Assembly (NCBI RefSeq): GCF_022811725.1
Contig: NZ_CP094527.1
Location: forward strand, 4,836,001 to 4,900,000
DNA: 64,000 nucleotides
Direction of reading: 5' to 3'
Source of the DNA: Mucilaginibacter sp. SMC90
Lineage (GTDB): Bacteria; Bacteroidota; Bacteroidia; Sphingobacteriales; Sphingobacteriaceae
Positions 9,290-18,370 of the stretch are shown one piece after another. Within the stretch, counting starts at the first letter, position 1; each line of letters opens with the position of its first letter. The notes beneath the pieces were generated by a model. It ran no database searches. It saw only the letters and a program-made list of their open reading frames with translations, and was not told the DNA's origin. The translations under genes and the position numbers were made by a program.

Positions 9290-9474
9290 TTAATTATTGA
9301 TTTAGTGAATTAATGAATTAGTGATTTAGATTATTGATGAATTAGCGAATTAGTGAGTTAGTGATTTTTAATTCACTTAATCGCTAATTCATTAATTCGC
9401 TAATTAGCATTAGTAAATTAGTGAACGCAACTTTTCAATCACTAATTCACTAACTCACTAATCCACTAATTAGT
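9290..9474. repeat. Palindromic word repeat (TTAGTGAAT type)
   Basis: The whole gap is made of degenerate copies of TTAGTGAAT/ATTAGCGAATT. They are in one orientation to about 9365 and in the reverse complement (ATTCACTAA, AATTCGCTAAT) up to the stop codon at 9475. It can fold into one long imperfect hairpin. The same word family appears at 39079-39170. Confidence 0.8.
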
Positions 9475-10902
9475 TTATGCTTTTAACACGAAACCTTCAC
9501 GGTAATCGCGTTTAATGTATTGGTTAACAGCATCAAAGTTGGTAACTTTCATTGCCTGGTTATCCCAAACAAGTTTTACCCTGCCGCCTTGCAGCTCATG
9601 ACCGCGCACCGCAAGGTTAGCCATCAATAATGCCTCAGTAAGCGGACCAGCTTTATCAAACGATGAGCTTAATTCTGTTTTACCGTAACCGGCAATACAT
9701 CCTTCAACCCATTGTGCATAGTGACCATCGGCACCACCAGGTACGCGTTTCCATTTTTGCGGAGCTTTCGCGTCTTTGGTTAATGATTTTGGCAGCAATG
9801 TTGGGGCATCAGAGTAAGTACTTGCAAACATTTTTCCTTTAGTACCGATAAATAATGTACCGTTACCTTCTTCGCCACCAAACCTTTCACTTGCTAACAG
9901 TTCCACAGGCCTTTCAGGCTGGATACCACCGTCCATCCAGTGCAGGGTAACATCACCCTTAGTTTTTTCAGTTTTAGGGAAGGTTAACGTAATGTGGCTT
10001 GACGGAGGACAGCTTTCAGGGAAGTGACCTTCTTTAAACTCATCTACATAAACACTACCAACGCTGGCTTGTACATCTTTTGCATATTGGATACCCAACA
10101 CGCGGAAAGGCGCTTCAACCAGGTGACAGCCCATATCGCCAAGTGCACCGGTTCCGTAATCCCACCAGCCGCGCCAGTTAAATGGTACCAGTTTATCAAC
10201 GTAATCTTTTTTAGGTGCTGTACCCAACCACAGGTCCCAATCAAGTTCTTTAGGGATATTTTGCTGTGGCGGCGGCCATGCAATACCTTGCGGCCAAACC
10301 GGACGGTTTGTCCAGCAATAAACGGTGTGCACATCACCAATCAAATCGGCATCATACCACTCTGAAAGTAAGCGTGTGCCATCGTTTGATGAACCCTGGT
10401 TACCCATTTGGGTTACCACTTTATATTTCTTGGCAGCCTCGGTTAACATACGGGCTTCCCAAATATCATGGGTTAAAGGTTTCTGAACATAAACGTGCTT
10501 GTTCAACTGCATTGCGTTGTAGGTGATGATAGCATGGTTATGATCGGGCGTTGAAACCGATACGGCATCAAAATGCTTGTGCTCTTTGTCAAACATTTCG
10601 CGCCAGTCTTTATAATACTTTGCTTTAGGGAAATCGCCGCGTGTTTTGGCCGACCTTCTGTCGTCCACATCGCATAAGAAAGCGATTTCAGCTTTACCGC
10701 TTTTGTAAAAGTTAGCGATATCACTTTGGCCCTTACCACCTGCACCAACGCCGGCAATTAACAATTTATCGCTCGGGGCGATGAAGCCTTTACCACCTAA
10801 TACGTGGCGCGGAACGATCATAAAGCCAGCTGCTGCAATAGCGCTGCTTTTAAGAAACTGCCTTCTCGACGGATTAGGGGTTTTGTCCTTTTCTTCAGTC
10901 AT
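9475..10902 (-). CDS. Gfo/Idh/MocA oxidoreductase, Tat-exported
   Basis: 475 residues from the ATG at 10902. The open frame reaches 10989 but that would overlap the GMC gene, and the twin-arginine signal (PSRRQFLKSSAIAAAGF) begins just after Met at 10902. Rossmann motif AGVGAGGKG, SVSTPDHNHA, the family K-P signature YVQKPLTHD, and GALGDMGCHLVEAPF in the second domain are all present. A Tat signal on an NAD(P)-type enzyme implies export with cofactor bound, as in glucose-fructose oxidoreductase of Zymomonas. It is downstream of the GMC gene 10943-12622 with a 40-base gap, probably one transcript. Confidence 0.87.
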   Translation of the reverse strand: MTEEKDKTPNPSRRQFLKSSAIAAAGFMIVPRHVLGGKGFIAPSDKLLIAGVGAGGKGQSDIANFYKSGKAEIAFLCDVDDRRSAKTRGDFPKAKYYKDWREMFDKEHKHFDAVSVSTPDHNHAIITYNAMQLNKHVYVQKPLTHDIWEARMLTEAAKKYKVVTQMGNQGSSNDGTRLLSEWYDADLIGDVHTVYCWTNRPVWPQGIAWPPPQQNIPKELDWDLWLGTAPKKDYVDKLVPFNWRGWWDYGTGALGDMGCHLVEAPFRVLGIQYAKDVQASVGSVYVDEFKEGHFPESCPPSSHITLTFPKTEKTKGDVTLHWMDGGIQPERPVELLASERFGGEEGNGTLFIGTKGKMFASTYSDAPTLLPKSLTKDAKAPQKWKRVPGGADGHYAQWVEGCIAGYGKTELSSSFDKAGPLTEALLMANLAVRGHELQGGRVKLVWDNQAMKVTNFDAVNQYIKRDYREGFVLKA

Positions 10903-10942
10903 GGGTGTTTTTTTGTTATAGGTTGTTTTTATGTGATAGTGA

Positions 10943-12622
10943 TTAAATTTCGCCTTTTTTAAGTGCATCAACAGCGTAGTTAGCTGCACGGGCAGTTAAC
11001 GCCATGTAAGTAAGTGACGGATTTTGGCAAGCCGCAGATGTCATACATGAACCATCGGTAACAAATACGTTCTTGGCATCCCAAACCTGGTTCCACTGGT
11101 TCAACACTGAAGTTTTTGGATCGCGGCCCATACGTGCAGTACCCATTTCGTGAATGCCACGACCAAGGAACGGATTGGTGTTAGAAGTTTGTACATCCTT
11201 ACAACCAATTGCTTCCAGCATTTCCTTGCCGTCTTTTTCCATGTCGATGCGCATTTTCAGCTCGTTTTCTTTCAACTCTGCATCAATGGCAACAACCGGT
11301 AGGCCCCATTTATCCTTCTTGGTTTTATCGATAGTTACTTTGTTATCGTGGTAAGGTAATGTTTCGCCAAAAGCGCCCATACCTACATGCCATAAACCCG
11401 GCTCGGTTAATGCATCTTTATATGCTCCGCCAATATTTAATTCGGCAATATCACGGCCCCAGCCTTCACGGCTTGCCGAACCCTGGTAACCAAAGCCACG
11501 AATGTAATCGCGCTTTTCGCCGTTAAGGTTACGGAAACGAGGAATATAAAAACCATTTGCACGACGACCGAAGTAATATTTATCCTCATAGCCTTCAAAT
11601 CTGCCCGAAGCACTAACGTTCAAGTGGTGGTCCATCAGGTTGTGGCCCAACTCGCCGCTGCTGCTGCCCAAGCCGCCTTCCCAAACATCGGTAGCCGAAT
11701 TCATCAGGATCCATGCAGAGTTGATGGTTGAAGCATTCACAAATACGATCTTAGCAAAGTATTCGTAAGTTTTGTTGGTTTCTGCATCCAATACCTCAAC
11801 ACCTTTTGCTTTTTTAGTGTCTTTATCGTACAAAATTTTGGTAACGATAGACCAAGGGCGTACTGTTAAGTTACCGGTAGCCATAGCCGCAGGTAAAGTA
11901 GCAGATTGTGTACTGAAATAAGCACCAAACGGACAGCCTAACCAGCATTTGTTACGATACTGGCAGTTAGTACGGTTGTTATGTGGCACAGTGATATTAG
12001 CGGTACGGCCAATGATCATGTGACGTGCTTCTTTATAATATTCTTTTAAACGTTTTGCAACGTCCTTTTCAACCACGTTCATTTCCATTGGCGGCATAAA
12101 ATCGCCATCAGGAAGGATTGGTAAACCATCTTTATTACCCGAGATACCGGCAAACTGCTCGGCATAGCTATACCATGGAGCAATATCTTTATAACGGATA
12201 GGCCAGTCAACAGCGATGCCATCTTTTAAGTTAGCTTCAAAATCAACATCGGCCCAGCGGTATGACTGGCGTCCCCACATTAATGAACGGCCGCCTACGT
12301 GATAACCACGAAACCAGTCAAACCTTTTGATCTCTGTGTAAGGACTATCCTTATCACTTGCCCAATAGTCAAGGTTGGTCTCATTTAAGGGGTAGTCGCG
12401 CTTAAGAACAGGATAATCCTCGATCATTTTTTGAGTACGACCACCTCTGTGCGGAAATTCCCACGGATCTTTAGTAGCGTTAACGTAATCTTTAATGTGT
12501 TCGATATTACGACCACGCTCAAGCATGATGGTTTTCAAACCCTTTTGTGTTAGTTCCTTGGCAGCCCACCCGCCTGAAATTCCTGAGCCAATGACTATTG
12601 CGTCATAAGTGTTTGCAGACAT
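10943..12622 (-). CDS. GMC-family FAD sugar/glycoside dehydrogenase, catalytic subunit
   Basis: 559 residues. An N-terminal FAD-binding motif (AIVIGSGISGGWAAKEL, about 7-23) and the GMC C-terminal region DGSCMTSAACQNPSL are intact, and GIHEMGTARMG carries the likely active-site His. Cys220, Cys226 and Cys230 (CQYRNKCWLGC) have the C-x5-C-x3-C spacing of the 3Fe-4S site in FAD-dependent glucose dehydrogenases, which relays electrons from flavin to cytochrome c. There is no signal peptide; export probably depends on a Tat-signal small subunit. Likely glucoside 3-dehydrogenase activity is an inference from the DUF1080/isomerase neighbourhood. Confidence 0.88.
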   Translation of the reverse strand: MSANTYDAIVIGSGISGGWAAKELTQKGLKTIMLERGRNIEHIKDYVNATKDPWEFPHRGGRTQKMIEDYPVLKRDYPLNETNLDYWASDKDSPYTEIKRFDWFRGYHVGGRSLMWGRQSYRWADVDFEANLKDGIAVDWPIRYKDIAPWYSYAEQFAGISGNKDGLPILPDGDFMPPMEMNVVEKDVAKRLKEYYKEARHMIIGRTANITVPHNNRTNCQYRNKCWLGCPFGAYFSTQSATLPAAMATGNLTVRPWSIVTKILYDKDTKKAKGVEVLDAETNKTYEYFAKIVFVNASTINSAWILMNSATDVWEGGLGSSSGELGHNLMDHHLNVSASGRFEGYEDKYYFGRRANGFYIPRFRNLNGEKRDYIRGFGYQGSASREGWGRDIAELNIGGAYKDALTEPGLWHVGMGAFGETLPYHDNKVTIDKTKKDKWGLPVVAIDAELKENELKMRIDMEKDGKEMLEAIGCKDVQTSNTNPFLGRGIHEMGTARMGRDPKTSVLNQWNQVWDAKNVFVTDGSCMTSAACQNPSLTYMALTARAANYAVDALKKGEI

Positions 12623-12733
12623 ACGAATATTATGGTTAGTTTAATTTGTTTAGTACTTGGTTATCCGGTTAAATGTATGAATAAAATTCATTTTCCAAAA
12701 TTGCATTGTGTTTTTTTTACACAATGTCCCTTT

Positions 12734-12892
12734 ATCAGTTAGCAGTTTTCGGTTTGCAGTAAGCAGTTACCAGTTGGCAGTTCTCTGTTTGCAGTTCGCG
12801 CTGATTAAATTAATAATCTATCCTTTTTTAGCTGCAAACAGCCAACTGATTACTGCAAACTGAAAAGCAAACTGTCCACTCAAAACTGCAAA
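12734..12892. repeat. Palindromic word repeat (GCAGTTTGCAGT type)
   Basis: Degenerate copies of CAGTTAGCAGTT/GTTTGCAGT run to about 12797, then an AT-rich spacer, then inverted copies (CTGCAAACAG, ACTGCAAACTG) up to the stop codon at 12893. It can fold into a long imperfect hairpin between two GMC genes. The word is unlike those in other gaps, but the architecture is the same. Confidence 0.8.
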
Positions 12893-14608
12893 CTACAGGT
12901 TTCCCTTTTTCATCTCGCTCATGGCATAGTCAGCCGCCCTTGCCGTAAAGGCCATATAAGTCAACGACGGATTTTGGCACGAGGTTGAGGTCATGCAAGC
13001 TCCATCGGTAACAAATACGTTTTTAACACTGTGCACCTGGTTCCACTTATTCAATATAGATGTTTTAGGATCGTTACCCATGCGGGCACCACCCATTTCG
13101 TGGATATCTAATCCGGGGGCACGCCTGTCTGTACTGGCTTTGATGTTAGTAAAGCCGGCACTGGTGAACATCTCGGTTAACTGCTCCACATAATCCTTCT
13201 TCATCTTTTCATCGTTATCATCATAATCTATATTCATTTTAAGCAATGGCACACCCCAGGCATCTTTTTGCTTATCATCCAAACTTACAAAGTTACTCTC
13301 CTTCGGAATAGTCTCTCCCATCATGTGCGAGCCTACGTGCCACGGCCCAAGCTCTTTGTTAGCCAGGTTATCTTTCAAACTACTGCCTACCCCATCCCAG
13401 CTACGTTCAGGATACCTGTACGCGCTAAAACCAGATGCATAGCCACGTAAAAAATCGGTTTCCTGCTTGTAAACGTTCCTGAAACGCGGAATATAACCAC
13501 CACCAGCCGGGTTACGCCCATCGGTTGTCCATTCTTTAGCGCCATCGTACTCGGCACCAATATGGGCAGAGTAATTATGAAACGCCACATACTTGCCCAA
13601 CACTCCGCTATCATTACCCAAACCATTTGGGAAACGGTGTGATTTGGAGTTTAATAATATCAGGTTGGTGTTTAAGGCCGCTGCATTTACAAATATCACT
13701 TTAGCGTGGTATTCAATAGCTTCTTTGGTATTGGTATCAATCACCCTTACGCCGGTTGCTTTACCAAGCTTATCATCATAAATAATAGATTCAACTACCG
13801 AGAATGGCCTCAAAGTGGCATGACCAGATTTTAAAGCCCACGGAATAGTGGTTGCGTTGGCGCTAAAGTAACCACCGAATGGACAGCCCCGCTCGCAGAT
13901 AGTGCGCCTTTGGCATTGTACACGGCCCTGATCCAGATGGATCTGGTTAGGGGTTGATAAGTGCGCGCAACGTGCGCTGATCACATAGCGGTTTTTATAG
14001 GTGCTTTTCACGTGATCTCTAAAATATTCCTCAACGTTGTTTAACGGAAACGCCGGTAAAAACTCGCCGTCGGGCAATTCGGCAATACCATCCCTGTTTC
14101 CTGAAATACCTGCAAACTTCTCAACATAGCTGTACCATGGCGCAATATCTTTATAGCGGATAGGCCAGTCTACAGCAAAACCGTCGCGGGCAGGGCCTTC
14201 AAAGTCAAATTCGCTCCAGCGCTGGGTTTGACGCGCCCACAGCAGGGATTTACCACCAACCTGGTAACCACGGATCCAATCAAAAGGTTTATCCTGGATG
14301 TACGGATGCTCGGCATCTTTTACAAAAAAATGCGCAGCGCTTTCTCCAAATGCGTAACAACGGTTTACTATAGGGTTGGCTTCCTGAACACTCATTGGCA
14401 ATTCGCCCCGGTGCTCAAACTCCCATGGGTACATATTGGTGGTAGGATAATCCTTAATGTGTTTAACATCGCGGCCCCGTTCCAGTATCAGTGTCTTTAA
14501 TCCTTTATCAGTAAACTCTTTAGCAGCCCATCCCCCGCTCATGCCCGAGCCAATTACTATCGCGTCGAATGTGCGTTCCTTAACGCTGTCGATATTTAAA
14601 TTAGCCAT
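12893..14608 (-). CDS. GMC-family FAD sugar/glycoside dehydrogenase, catalytic subunit (second copy)
   Basis: 571 residues, a paralogue of the gene at 10943-12622. FAD motif AIVIGSGMSGGWAAKEF is near residue 14, GLDIHEMGGARMG precedes the C-terminus, and DGACMTSTSCQNPSL is conserved. Cys232, Cys238 and Cys242 (CQRRTICERGC) keep the C-x5-C-x3-C spacing expected for an iron-sulfur site. No signal peptide is present; the gene immediately upstream (2-base gap) encodes a Tat-signal subunit, so the two are a matched, translationally coupled pair. Substrate specificity may differ from the other copy. Confidence 0.88.
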   Translation of the reverse strand: MANLNIDSVKERTFDAIVIGSGMSGGWAAKEFTDKGLKTLILERGRDVKHIKDYPTTNMYPWEFEHRGELPMSVQEANPIVNRCYAFGESAAHFFVKDAEHPYIQDKPFDWIRGYQVGGKSLLWARQTQRWSEFDFEGPARDGFAVDWPIRYKDIAPWYSYVEKFAGISGNRDGIAELPDGEFLPAFPLNNVEEYFRDHVKSTYKNRYVISARCAHLSTPNQIHLDQGRVQCQRRTICERGCPFGGYFSANATTIPWALKSGHATLRPFSVVESIIYDDKLGKATGVRVIDTNTKEAIEYHAKVIFVNAAALNTNLILLNSKSHRFPNGLGNDSGVLGKYVAFHNYSAHIGAEYDGAKEWTTDGRNPAGGGYIPRFRNVYKQETDFLRGYASGFSAYRYPERSWDGVGSSLKDNLANKELGPWHVGSHMMGETIPKESNFVSLDDKQKDAWGVPLLKMNIDYDDNDEKMKKDYVEQLTEMFTSAGFTNIKASTDRRAPGLDIHEMGGARMGNDPKTSILNKWNQVHSVKNVFVTDGACMTSTSCQNPSLTYMAFTARAADYAMSEMKKGNL

Positions 14609-14610
14609 TA

Positions 14611-15222
14611 CTATACCGCTTGCTTTTGTTTGTAAGGGAAATGCGCGTTGTACCTGCCCGGCACAAGCTCATAAACCACTATGTTGGTCATGAAATATTT
14701 TGAATTGGTATAACCGTTTATGGTTTGTCTTTTTACTATGCTGTAAAACCTTTTAAGTTCGGGCGAATACTTGCCCGCCGGCGGAGCAGCCGGAGCAGTA
14801 TTTTTTTGCTGGATATTTTTCTTTGCAGCTTCCTCTTCTGCTTTGCCTTCTTTTTCTATATCCAGCAAAAATACTTCCCTCGTTTTAGTATCAAGCTGAT
14901 TAAACGTTTTACTATATATTTTTTGCGACTGATCGGTAAAATGACCCATACCGGTTATAAATGCCTGCTGATCTTCCTTTTTATAGCAATCATCTAACAT
15001 CTTCAACACAAATAAATGCAGCTGCAGGTCCTTGGCACCCTGCGTAGTTGTTTTAGGGATAAAGGTTTCCGCTACGTCACCTATCAGTTGCTCCTGATCG
15101 GCTGTGATATCGATATTTTTAAGTGCAACCTTCGACTTTGCCTTGTTCTGCGAACAAGCCGGGAGCAATGCTGCCCCTCCTACTATCAAAGCCAGGTTTT
15201 TAATGACGGTGCGCCGGTCCAT
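14611..15222 (-). CDS. Gluconate 2-dehydrogenase subunit 3-like protein, Tat lipoprotein signal
   Basis: 203 residues. It starts MDRRTVIKNLALIVGG with LPAC (Cys23), a twin-arginine lipoprotein signal. The mature domain matches the GMC small-subunit family: LIGDVAETFIPKT, a DDCYKKEDQQAF segment, and the C-terminal YNAHFPYKQKQAV. An Ala/Pro-rich insertion (about 133-148) is not seen in the paralogue at 8720-9286. It is followed after 2 bases by its presumed catalytic partner, and a Bacteroidota-type promoter is present at 15327-15356. Confidence 0.86.
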   Translation of the reverse strand: MDRRTVIKNLALIVGGAALLPACSQNKAKSKVALKNIDITADQEQLIGDVAETFIPKTTTQGAKDLQLHLFVLKMLDDCYKKEDQQAFITGMGHFTDQSQKIYSKTFNQLDTKTREVFLLDIEKEGKAEEEAAKKNIQQKNTAPAAPPAGKYSPELKRFYSIVKRQTINGYTNSKYFMTNIVVYELVPGRYNAHFPYKQKQAV

Positions 15223-15326
15223 TGTTTAAACTAAATTGTTTTAGCGAAGCCTATTTTATCGTCCTTAGTATTTTACTTATTAAACAGATAAAGGGTGAGG
15301 CTTACTTATGATCTATAACGTAGTTC

Positions 15327-15356
15327 CAAACTTAATAATTACAATTTAAAATCAAA
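15327..15356 (-). promoter_or_regulatory. Candidate promoter TTTG-N18-TAAGTTTG
   Basis: On the minus strand the boxes are TTTG (15353-15356) and TAAGTTTG (15327-15334), spaced by 18 bases. This matches the Bacteroidota primary sigma consensus (TTTG, about 19 bases, TAnnTTTG). It lies about 105 bases upstream of the subunit-3 gene starting at 15222 and would drive that gene and the GMC partner. Confidence 0.6.
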
Positions 15357-15406
15357 GTCTGGAAAAATTTTAATTCTTCACGAAGGTGTAAGTTAGCTTT
15401 ATACTA

Positions 15407-16321
15407 TCAATAGCCCCATTTTTTCATGATTTGTAAATCAATTTTTACACAATCGATTGGGTCTTTGCCCTGGTATGCCTCCTGCTCAATAATGAACAGT
15501 GAAGTGCCACCTTTTTTAGCCCCGGCTTTCACGATATCCCTAACAGGCAAAATCCCGGCACCTAAAATGGTACTTTCGGTATCGTCACCATCATGTGGAG
15601 GTACTTTAATTTCGTCTTTCACATGCATCGACTGGAACCTTCCGGGATATTTGTTGATAAACTCAAGGGCTTTGCCACCGGTACTGAACATATTGCCAAT
15701 GTCTATCTGCTGGGCCACCAATGCCGGGTCGGTATTTTGGATGATATAATCATAAAGGGTGATATCGCCCACTTTGGTGCTGATTTCAAAGTTGTGGTTA
15801 TGATAACCAAACATCATTGATGATTTTTTACACAATTCACCGCATTTGTTAAACTGCTCCATTGCACGTTTCAGGGCATCGGTGTCGGTACGTACCTTTT
15901 CATCAAGCCATGGGCTTATCACAAATTTTTGCCCCATTGTGGCGGCGTCTTCAACAGTGTATTTCCAGGCATCGGTAAAATCGTTTTTTGAAACATCCCA
16001 ATGCTGGGCAGTCATAACGGTATGGCCGCTTGGCATTTTCAGGTCAAGATCAGTCAGGATCTTTTTAAACTCTTTGGCATTGTAGCCATAAAACTTCCTG
16101 TCGACATAATTAGCATGCTCCACGTGGGCATAGCCGGCATCAGCTATCTTTTTAAGCGTTCCCTGCGGATCTGCTTTCATGGCATCGCGTACACTGTAAA
16201 GCTGTACCCCTACCCGCTTCAGTTTATTATCAGTTGCTGCAAATAAGCTATCAGGAAGCAAAGCGGCACCGGCTACGGCCATGGCCCCGGTTTTTAAAAA
16301 TGATCTGCGTGATGTGTGCAT
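15407..16321 (-). CDS. Sugar phosphate isomerase/epimerase-like TIM barrel, Tat-exported
   Basis: 304 residues with a textbook twin-arginine signal (TSRRSFLKTGAMAVAGAAL, residues 3-21). The barrel has GVQLYSVRD, FGYHNHNFE, the conserved QQIDIGNMF strand, and MHVKDEIKVPPHDGDD, similar in layout to the barrel at 917-1792. It is the fourth TIM-barrel isomerase of the cluster and the third with a Tat signal. It follows the propeller gene (16339-17868) by 17 bases and is probably co-transcribed with it. The substrate is unknown. Confidence 0.85.
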   Translation of the reverse strand: MHTSRRSFLKTGAMAVAGAALLPDSLFAATDNKLKRVGVQLYSVRDAMKADPQGTLKKIADAGYAHVEHANYVDRKFYGYNAKEFKKILTDLDLKMPSGHTVMTAQHWDVSKNDFTDAWKYTVEDAATMGQKFVISPWLDEKVRTDTDALKRAMEQFNKCGELCKKSSMMFGYHNHNFEISTKVGDITLYDYIIQNTDPALVAQQIDIGNMFSTGGKALEFINKYPGRFQSMHVKDEIKVPPHDGDDTESTILGAGILPVRDIVKAGAKKGGTSLFIIEQEAYQGKDPIDCVKIDLQIMKKWGY

Positions 16322-16338
16322 GGTTTTACGTTTTAAGG

Positions 16339-17868
16339 TTATTTAGCTATTGGGAATACAGGAAATAATAGATCAGAATTACTTACAAAGGCCAGGTGCT
16401 TACTATCCGGTGCCCATGACGGGGTATTGATGGTACCCTGCCCACCGTATAAATAAGCAACCACTTTTGATGCACCGCCTTCAACCGGCATTACCCTTAA
16501 ATATACATGTTTATAAAATGGGTGATCGCCGGGCGCAACTTCGCTTTTAAGAAAAGTAATGTATACTATCCATTTACCATCGGGCGAAATATGTGGAAAC
16601 CAGTTGTTATAATCATCATTGGTAAGCTGGGTTTGCTCACTGCCATCGGCTTTCATACGCCAAACCTGCATCAAGCCGCTGCGTACCGAGTTAAAGTAAA
16701 TGTACTTGCCATCCGGAGAATATTCGGGCCCGTCATCAAGGCCCGGAGTATTGGTAAGCCGCTCTTCAGGACCGCCAGCAGCCGGGATACGGTAAACGTC
16801 AAATTCCTTATTTCGCTCGCCGCAAAAAACGATGTATTTTTTATCGGGCGACCAGCCATGCATATAGCTTGCCCCGTGCCCGGTTTGTGTTACACGGGTA
16901 GCTTCGCCCCCGGCAGATGATACGGTGTACCCTATAGAAGGGCCGCCGTCTCCGCTGCTGATAGCAAGCATTTTGCCGTCAAAAGAAAGCACATGATCAT
17001 TATTGTTGTTTTTAGCGATGCCGGTATTTAGTACCGTTGGTGTGTGCGATTTAAGATCGAATTTGTACAGCGAGCCTTCGCTGTTGTAAATAAGCGACTT
17101 GCTATCAATCGTCCAGTTTGGTGCCTGAATAGATTTTGGCGATTGATAGATCACTGTAGTATTCTGGCTGGCCAGGTCAAGCAGTTCGATAGCGCTTCCT
17201 AAATATTGTTTATAAGGGACCAATGTGGCTGGCGCAGGCGTAACTATCCGCACGTTGTTAAATAGCGCTTTTTCGGTAACATCGGCATTGTGCGAGCAAA
17301 TGAAAATACCTACATAAACTTCATCGCCCAAATCAAGATCGGTTACCTCTTCACTCACAAACAGATCGCCTTTGCGGGCTACCGACATGGTATACGTATT
17401 TCCTTTACGTTCCAGCTGGATTACATCAGCGGCTGTGATAGATGCTTTCTTTTCTTCGGTTATACCACTTATCGCTTTACGGTATTGAAGTGAAGTTAAA
17501 CCGTCGCCGTGCACAACGGCATTGATATGTTTTGAATTTGAATCGAGCGTACTGCGCACCATTAGTCCAACCTTGCGATGGGCTTCAACGCCCTTGCCTA
17601 TGAAAGCAGCATTGGTGCGGAGGATGAAATCGCCTTTCATCTTTTTCCACACAAAATGAAAATCATCATGTGTAGCCCAGATGTTTTGGCCCGAACCGGT
17701 TAAGGTGTATTGCTGTAGTTTGGCATCATATACCCCGCTTCCCGGATGTTTGACCGTACCTACATCGGTTTGCCCGTCAAAGATACCCGGTCCCTGGGCA
17801 TTAACCCGGAACGAAAACAAAGCAAGGCAAGCCATGCATAACACAACGTTTAATATTTTACAGCGCAT
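16339..17868 (-). CDS. Secreted ConA-like plus TolB/WD40-type beta-propeller protein
   Basis: 509 residues with a signal peptide (1-25, ending RVNA). Residues about 30-210 look like a DUF1349/concanavalin-like domain (WATHDDFHFVWKKMKGDF, VGLMVRSTLDS). Residues about 225-509 are TolB-type propeller blades with repeated PDGK/PDSK turns (WSPDKKYIVF, YSPDGKYIYFNS, ISPDGKWIVY, WAPDSKHLAF). This combination is common in secreted Bacteroidota proteins near carbohydrate loci and probably binds ligands or is a lyase-type propeller. No catalytic residues can be named. It is the first gene of the cluster's most upstream unit. Confidence 0.8.
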   Translation of the reverse strand: MRCKILNVVLCMACLALFSFRVNAQGPGIFDGQTDVGTVKHPGSGVYDAKLQQYTLTGSGQNIWATHDDFHFVWKKMKGDFILRTNAAFIGKGVEAHRKVGLMVRSTLDSNSKHINAVVHGDGLTSLQYRKAISGITEEKKASITAADVIQLERKGNTYTMSVARKGDLFVSEEVTDLDLGDEVYVGIFICSHNADVTEKALFNNVRIVTPAPATLVPYKQYLGSAIELLDLASQNTTVIYQSPKSIQAPNWTIDSKSLIYNSEGSLYKFDLKSHTPTVLNTGIAKNNNNDHVLSFDGKMLAISSGDGGPSIGYTVSSAGGEATRVTQTGHGASYMHGWSPDKKYIVFCGERNKEFDVYRIPAAGGPEERLTNTPGLDDGPEYSPDGKYIYFNSVRSGLMQVWRMKADGSEQTQLTNDDYNNWFPHISPDGKWIVYITFLKSEVAPGDHPFYKHVYLRVMPVEGGASKVVAYLYGGQGTINTPSWAPDSKHLAFVSNSDLLFPVFPIAK

Positions 17869-18140
17869 TGGTTTTGGTGTTTAGTGTACACTATAATTGG
17901 TTCCACTAAAGGTATATAATCAATTTGCAATTAAGATAGTACTATTTTAACAATTCTCCACATTTTTAAGATCTAACCAGATTTTTACAAAGTGTAATTT
18001 TAACACCTTGCAGGGCGATCTGTTGTAAAAAACGGTGGCTCGATTTCATCCGGCACGCAAGGCATAGAAGATGTGTGCTTTTGCTGGTGGTAACATCGTG
18101 GCTGTTAACCCAGGCAATTAATTGAATAAAGGATTTTAAA

Positions 18141-18250
18141 ATCCCCTCTCGAGAGCGCGCGCGGAGGAACGAGAGTAGGCAGGGGTGTGTTATACAAGCG
18201 ATAAGCCGCACGTAGAATAACACACCCCTCCACCCCTCTCAAGAGGGGAA
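18141..18250. repeat. Nested palindromic element with 13-bp perfect arms
   Basis: Inner arms AGGGGTGTGTTAT (18181-18193) and ATAACACACCCCT (18217-18229) are exact reverse complements around a 23-base loop. An outer pair (ATCCCCTCTC near 18141 and GAGGGGAAT near 18243) extends the fold, interrupted by a GAGAGCGCGCGCGGAGG block. It is probably a small intergenic mobile or REP-like element; related CCCTCT/GGGGAGGG words lie at 23300-23430. Confidence 0.6.
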
Positions 18251-18338
18251 TCGCACAACCCCTCGCTTTTGAGGAGTTTTTCACTTTAAGTTAAGGACAA
18301 TGGTGGCAGTACTAACAACGGTATAAATCCCCCATCAA

Positions 18339-18370
18339 TAAAAAAAACCATAGCGATTGTCTCGCTATGG
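18339..18370 (-). terminator. Terminator of the desaturase gene
   Basis: Perfect 9-bp stem CCATAGCGA (18348-18356) / TCGCTATGG (18362-18370) with a 5-base loop, followed on the minus strand by T's (plus-strand A at 18340-18347). It is 31 bases beyond the desaturase stop. Confidence 0.88.

Noticed and set aside
9475..10989. Longer N-terminus for the exported Gfo enzyme (start at 10989)
   Set aside because: Would overlap the GMC gene by 47 bases and bury the Tat signal; the ATG at 10902 is right.
17966..18223. 85-codon minus-strand frame in the gap before the desaturase
   Set aside because: Overlaps the nested palindrome; no recognisable domain or signal peptide.
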